Of a stretch of 23,551 nt of DNA, positions 21,327-23,551 are shown piece after piece; the stretch's first letter is position 1, and every line of letters begins with the position of its first letter. Position numbers and translations under genes: made by a program. The notes under the pieces are model-generated. The model saw only the letters and a list, made by a program, of their open reading frames with translations. It made no database searches and was not told the origin of the DNA. Source of the stretch: a virus; IMG/VR virus record IMGVR_UViG_3300032116_001320, positions 1-23,551 of that record; one strand, given 5' to 3'.

Positions 21327-22869
21327 GACTATTGCAAGACTAGACAATTTAGATAAGAACAAGCCTTCTGCAAATAAAAGTGATGACTTCTTACTTGAAG
21401 CAGATATGGTAAAAAGCTTTGATGGAATTGACGCAAACTTTAAAAGAAGAATAACAAGAATGAGCAAGGCTTACACTGGTCAAGATGGTGCTAAGTCTAA
21501 GCAACTTTTTCCAGAACAAGATATCACTACAGCCTACGGTCTTTTTGATGTAGTTCTCCCACCATACAATCTTGATGAACTTGCCTTCTTCTTTGATAAT
21601 TCTTTTGCAAATCATGCTGCAATTAATGCAAAGGTTGCGAATACAGTAGGTCTTGGATACAACTTCATTATGTCTGATATTGTAAAGGCAAGAATTGAAG
21701 AAATTGAAGATGTAAACCAAAGAGTTAGAGCACAAAGAAAAGTTGAAAGAGCAAAGTCTGAACTTACTAACTGGCTAGAAGAATTAAATGACGAAGATAC
21801 TTTTACCCACGTTCTTGAAAAAGCTATGACAGATTATGAAGCAACTGGAAACGGTTACATTGAAATTGGAAGAAAGAACACTGGAGAGATTGGCTACATT
21901 GGTCATATTCCAGCAACAACTGTTCGTGTAAGAAGACTTCGTGATGGCTATGTTCAAATTGTAAATCAAAGAGTAGTTTACTTTAAAAACTTTCAGGATA
22001 AGAAAACAGTAAATCCTGTAACTACAGATCAAAGACCAAATGAACTAATTCATATTAAAAAATACAGTCCAAAAAATACATACTATGGTGTTCCAGACGT
22101 AGTTTCTGCAGCAACTTCTGTTGTTGGAGATCAACTTGCTGCAAGGTACAATATTGATTACTTTGAAAATAAGGCTGTTCCAAGATATATTGTTACCCTA
22201 AAGGGTGCAAAACTTTCCTCTGATGCAGAAGACAAGTTGTTTAGATTCTTGCAGTCTGGTCTTCGTGGGCAGAATCATAGAACACTTTACATCCCACTTC
22301 CTGGTGATGCTGCAGATAACAAAGTTGAATTCAAGATGGAGCCAGTTGAAAATGGTATTCAAGAAGGATCCTTTGATAAGTATAGAACTTCAAATGTCCA
22401 TGACATTCTTATGGCACATCAGGTTCCAATTTCTAAGGTTGGCTCAGATCCTGGTAGTTCAATTGCTTCTGCTCTTGTTTCAGATAGAACATTTAAAGAG
22501 CAAGTTGCAAGACCGTCACAAAAGAATTTAGAAAAGACAATTAATAAGCTTATCAAAGAAAAGACAGATATTCTTTTGTTAAAGTTTAACGAACTAACAC
22601 TTACAGACGAGAATACTCAAAGTCAAATTGATGAAAGATATCTAAGAGCACAAGTTGTGGTTCCAAATGATATCAGACCAAGATTAGGATTACCAGTAAT
22701 TCCGCAAGGAGATACTCCAGTAGTTATGACCCCTCAACAACGTGCAGAGCAAAATGCTCAAATGGCTGGAACAAGAGAAAGAGATCAACAAAGAACAAAC
22801 GAAGCATCTGATTCAACTTCCACCACAACAGGAAGAAATCCTGGTGGAGAAGGAAGATCAGTGTTATAA
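21313..22869 (+). CDS. Phage portal protein (PBSX/HK97 family)
   Basis: A 518-aa protein forming the dodecameric ring at the capsid vertex through which DNA is packaged and to which the tail joins. Portal features: HAAINAKVANTVGLGYNF (~100-117), the P-domain start typical of this family; a KVERAKSELTNWLEELND helix; FTHVLEKAMTDYEATGNGYI and VGHIPA-like strand GYIGHIPATTVRVRRL. The wing/stem part has NELIHIKKYSPKNTYYGVPD, VGDQLAARYNIDYFENKAVP and KVGSDPGSSIASALVSD. The last ~50 residues are a disordered Gln/Ser/Thr-rich tail. Start: ATG 21313 or ATG 21319; both overlap the previous gene and neither has a clear Shine-Dalgarno. It is followed by the prohead protease, the usual order. The family call is firm; portal length is normal. 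Confidence 0.9.
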   Translation: MEMTETIARLDNLDKNKPSANKSDDFLLEADMVKSFDGIDANFKRRITRMSKAYTGQDGAKSKQLFPEQDITTAYGLFDVVLPPYNLDELAFFFDNSFANHAAINAKVANTVGLGYNFIMSDIVKARIEEIEDVNQRVRAQRKVERAKSELTNWLEELNDEDTFTHVLEKAMTDYEATGNGYIEIGRKNTGEIGYIGHIPATTVRVRRLRDGYVQIVNQRVVYFKNFQDKKTVNPVTTDQRPNELIHIKKYSPKNTYYGVPDVVSAATSVVGDQLAARYNIDYFENKAVPRYIVTLKGAKLSSDAEDKLFRFLQSGLRGQNHRTLYIPLPGDAADNKVEFKMEPVENGIQEGSFDKYRTSNVHDILMAHQVPISKVGSDPGSSIASALVSDRTFKEQVARPSQKNLEKTINKLIKEKTDILLLKFNELTLTDENTQSQIDERYLRAQVVVPNDIRPRLGLPVIPQGDTPVVMTPQQRAEQNAQMAGTRERDQQRTNEASDSTSTTTGRNPGGEGRSVL

Positions 22870-22885
22870 TATAACAATATTATAA
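22864..22885. repeat. Perfect 9-bp AT palindrome spanning the portal stop
   Basis: TTATAATAT (22864-22872), loop AACA, ATATTATAA (22877-22885): a perfect inverted repeat made only of A and T, containing the portal TAA. With no GC and no U-tract it is a weak terminator. It also holds a TATAAT on each strand and might be an operator or bidirectional -10. Confidence 0.5.
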
Positions 22886-22918
22886 ACATATAAAAAATAC
22901 ATATATAATAGGAATAAG

Positions 22919-23551
22919 ATGTCTGCTTTAAACAAGGCTTATTGGACTTCAGATAACGATGATATCAAGTTATCTATGCCAATCGCCAAAATAGATGAAG
23001 AGCGTAGAACCGTTTCTGGATTTGCCACGCTTGATAATATTGACAAGCAATCTGACATTGTTCCTACAGATGTTAGCATTAAAGCTTTCGAAATGTTTCG
23101 TGGAAATCTAAGAGAAATGCATCAGCCAATTGCTGTTGGCAAGGTAGTTAATTTTAGACAAGAAAAGTTTTTTGACAAGACTACAGATAAGCTATATAAT
23201 GGAGTTTATGTAGATGCATATATTTCTAAGGGTGCACAAGATACTTGGGAAAAAGTTCTTGATGGAACTCTAACAGGATTTTCAATTGGCGGAGTAATTA
23301 AAGAAGCAGAAAATTCTTGGGATGAGAATGTTGAGAAGACAATTAGAATTGTAAAAGATTATGAACTTCATGAGCTATCTTTGGTAGACAATCCTGCAAA
23401 TCAATTTGCAAATGTTGTGTCTATTCAGAAAGTTAACAAAGATGCTCAAATTGATGGTATAATTGCAAAAGCAGATCTTGAAAATGTCTACTGGTGTGAG
23501 AATGACGGTCTCGTCAGACTTTCAGAAGTTGAAGATTCAAGTTGCCCTTCA
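22919..23551 (+). CDS. Prohead (capsid maturation) protease, XkdF/HK97-like (3' partial)
   Basis: The frame stays open from ATG 22919 to the window end (211 codons), so the C-terminus is missing. It matches the phage prohead serine protease that cleaves scaffold and capsid precursors. N-terminal PIAKIDEERRTVSGFATLDN with DIVPTDV, LREMHQPIAVGKVV holding catalytic His68, LTGFSIGGVIKEA holding the catalytic Ser122, and DYELHELSLVDNPANQ (148-162), the signature end of this family. After the domain, YWCENDGLVRLSEVEDSSCP has two cysteines (193, 209) that might begin a small metal-binding tail. AGGA precedes the ATG by 5 nt, and TATAAT at 22904-22909 lies just upstream. It sits right after the portal, the expected position; the major capsid gene should follow outside the window. 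Confidence 0.88.
   Translation, partial: MSALNKAYWTSDNDDIKLSMPIAKIDEERRTVSGFATLDNIDKQSDIVPTDVSIKAFEMFRGNLREMHQPIAVGKVVNFRQEKFFDKTTDKLYNGVYVDAYISKGAQDTWEKVLDGTLTGFSIGGVIKEAENSWDENVEKTIRIVKDYELHELSLVDNPANQFANVVSIQKVNKDAQIDGIIAKADLENVYWCENDGLVRLSEVEDSSCPS

Noticed and set aside
21033-21467. Minus-strand frame of 144 codons opposite the portal start
   Set aside because: It lies antisense to two solid genes, has no ribosome site and a Ser/Cys-rich shadow composition.

Overview
The window is a contiguous piece of a tailed double-stranded DNA phage (Caudoviricetes) genome, or a prophage of one. It is strongly AT-rich, coded almost entirely on the + strand, and genes are packed with 0-20 nt gaps or short start/stop overlaps. 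Diagnostic genes are a PBSX/HK97-type portal, an HK97/XkdF-type prohead protease (cut by the window end), many tail-fibre/adhesin genes and a holin-like protein. The fibre modules (Gly-rich sheets, LamG-like domains, tail-collar plus His-rich tips, short 'G-x-IYF...YDG..W' N-terminal modules) are of a kind common in phages of aquatic bacteria. Several genes have a TATAAT-like box exactly 6 nt before the start codon and no Shine-Dalgarno, the layout of leaderless promoters typical of Actinomycetota. A low-GC aquatic actinobacterial host is therefore a reasonable guess, but it is inference, not proof.

Layout. (1) 3-7051: eight consecutive adhesin/fibre genes, the first cut by the window start; two carry Gly-rich domains, one also a LamG-like domain, and the last three carry tail-collar domains with HxH-rich tips. 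(2) 7068-10706: a tight cassette of a small coiled-coil protein, two paralogous proteins of unknown function, a small unknown, a GT-A glycosyltransferase and a GT-B glycosyltransferase. (3) 10726-12911: a second fibre module of three genes ending in a fourth collar/HxH protein. (4) 12921-15127: a small unknown, a holin-like membrane protein behind a near-consensus sigma70-type promoter, a second GT-B glycosyltransferase, and a protein that looks like an amidase_3 domain stripped of its zinc ligands. (5) 15117-15338: the only minus-strand gene, divergent from the next gene. (6) 15405-17345: a monomeric class II (B12-dependent) ribonucleotide reductase with all five expected cysteines. (7) 17377-20928: a 1183-aa LamG-like structural protein. 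(8) 20955-23551: a small unknown, the portal and the prohead protease, that is, the start of the head module.

How it fits together. Most of the window encodes the host-recognition machinery: many alternative or cooperating tip proteins, probably decorated by the three phage glycosyltransferases. The reductase supplies deoxynucleotides for replication, and the holin-like gene contributes to lysis. No terminase, integrase, tRNA gene, CRISPR array or insertion sequence was seen; terminase, capsid and tail-tube genes must lie outside. No gene-free stretch exceeds 70 bases.
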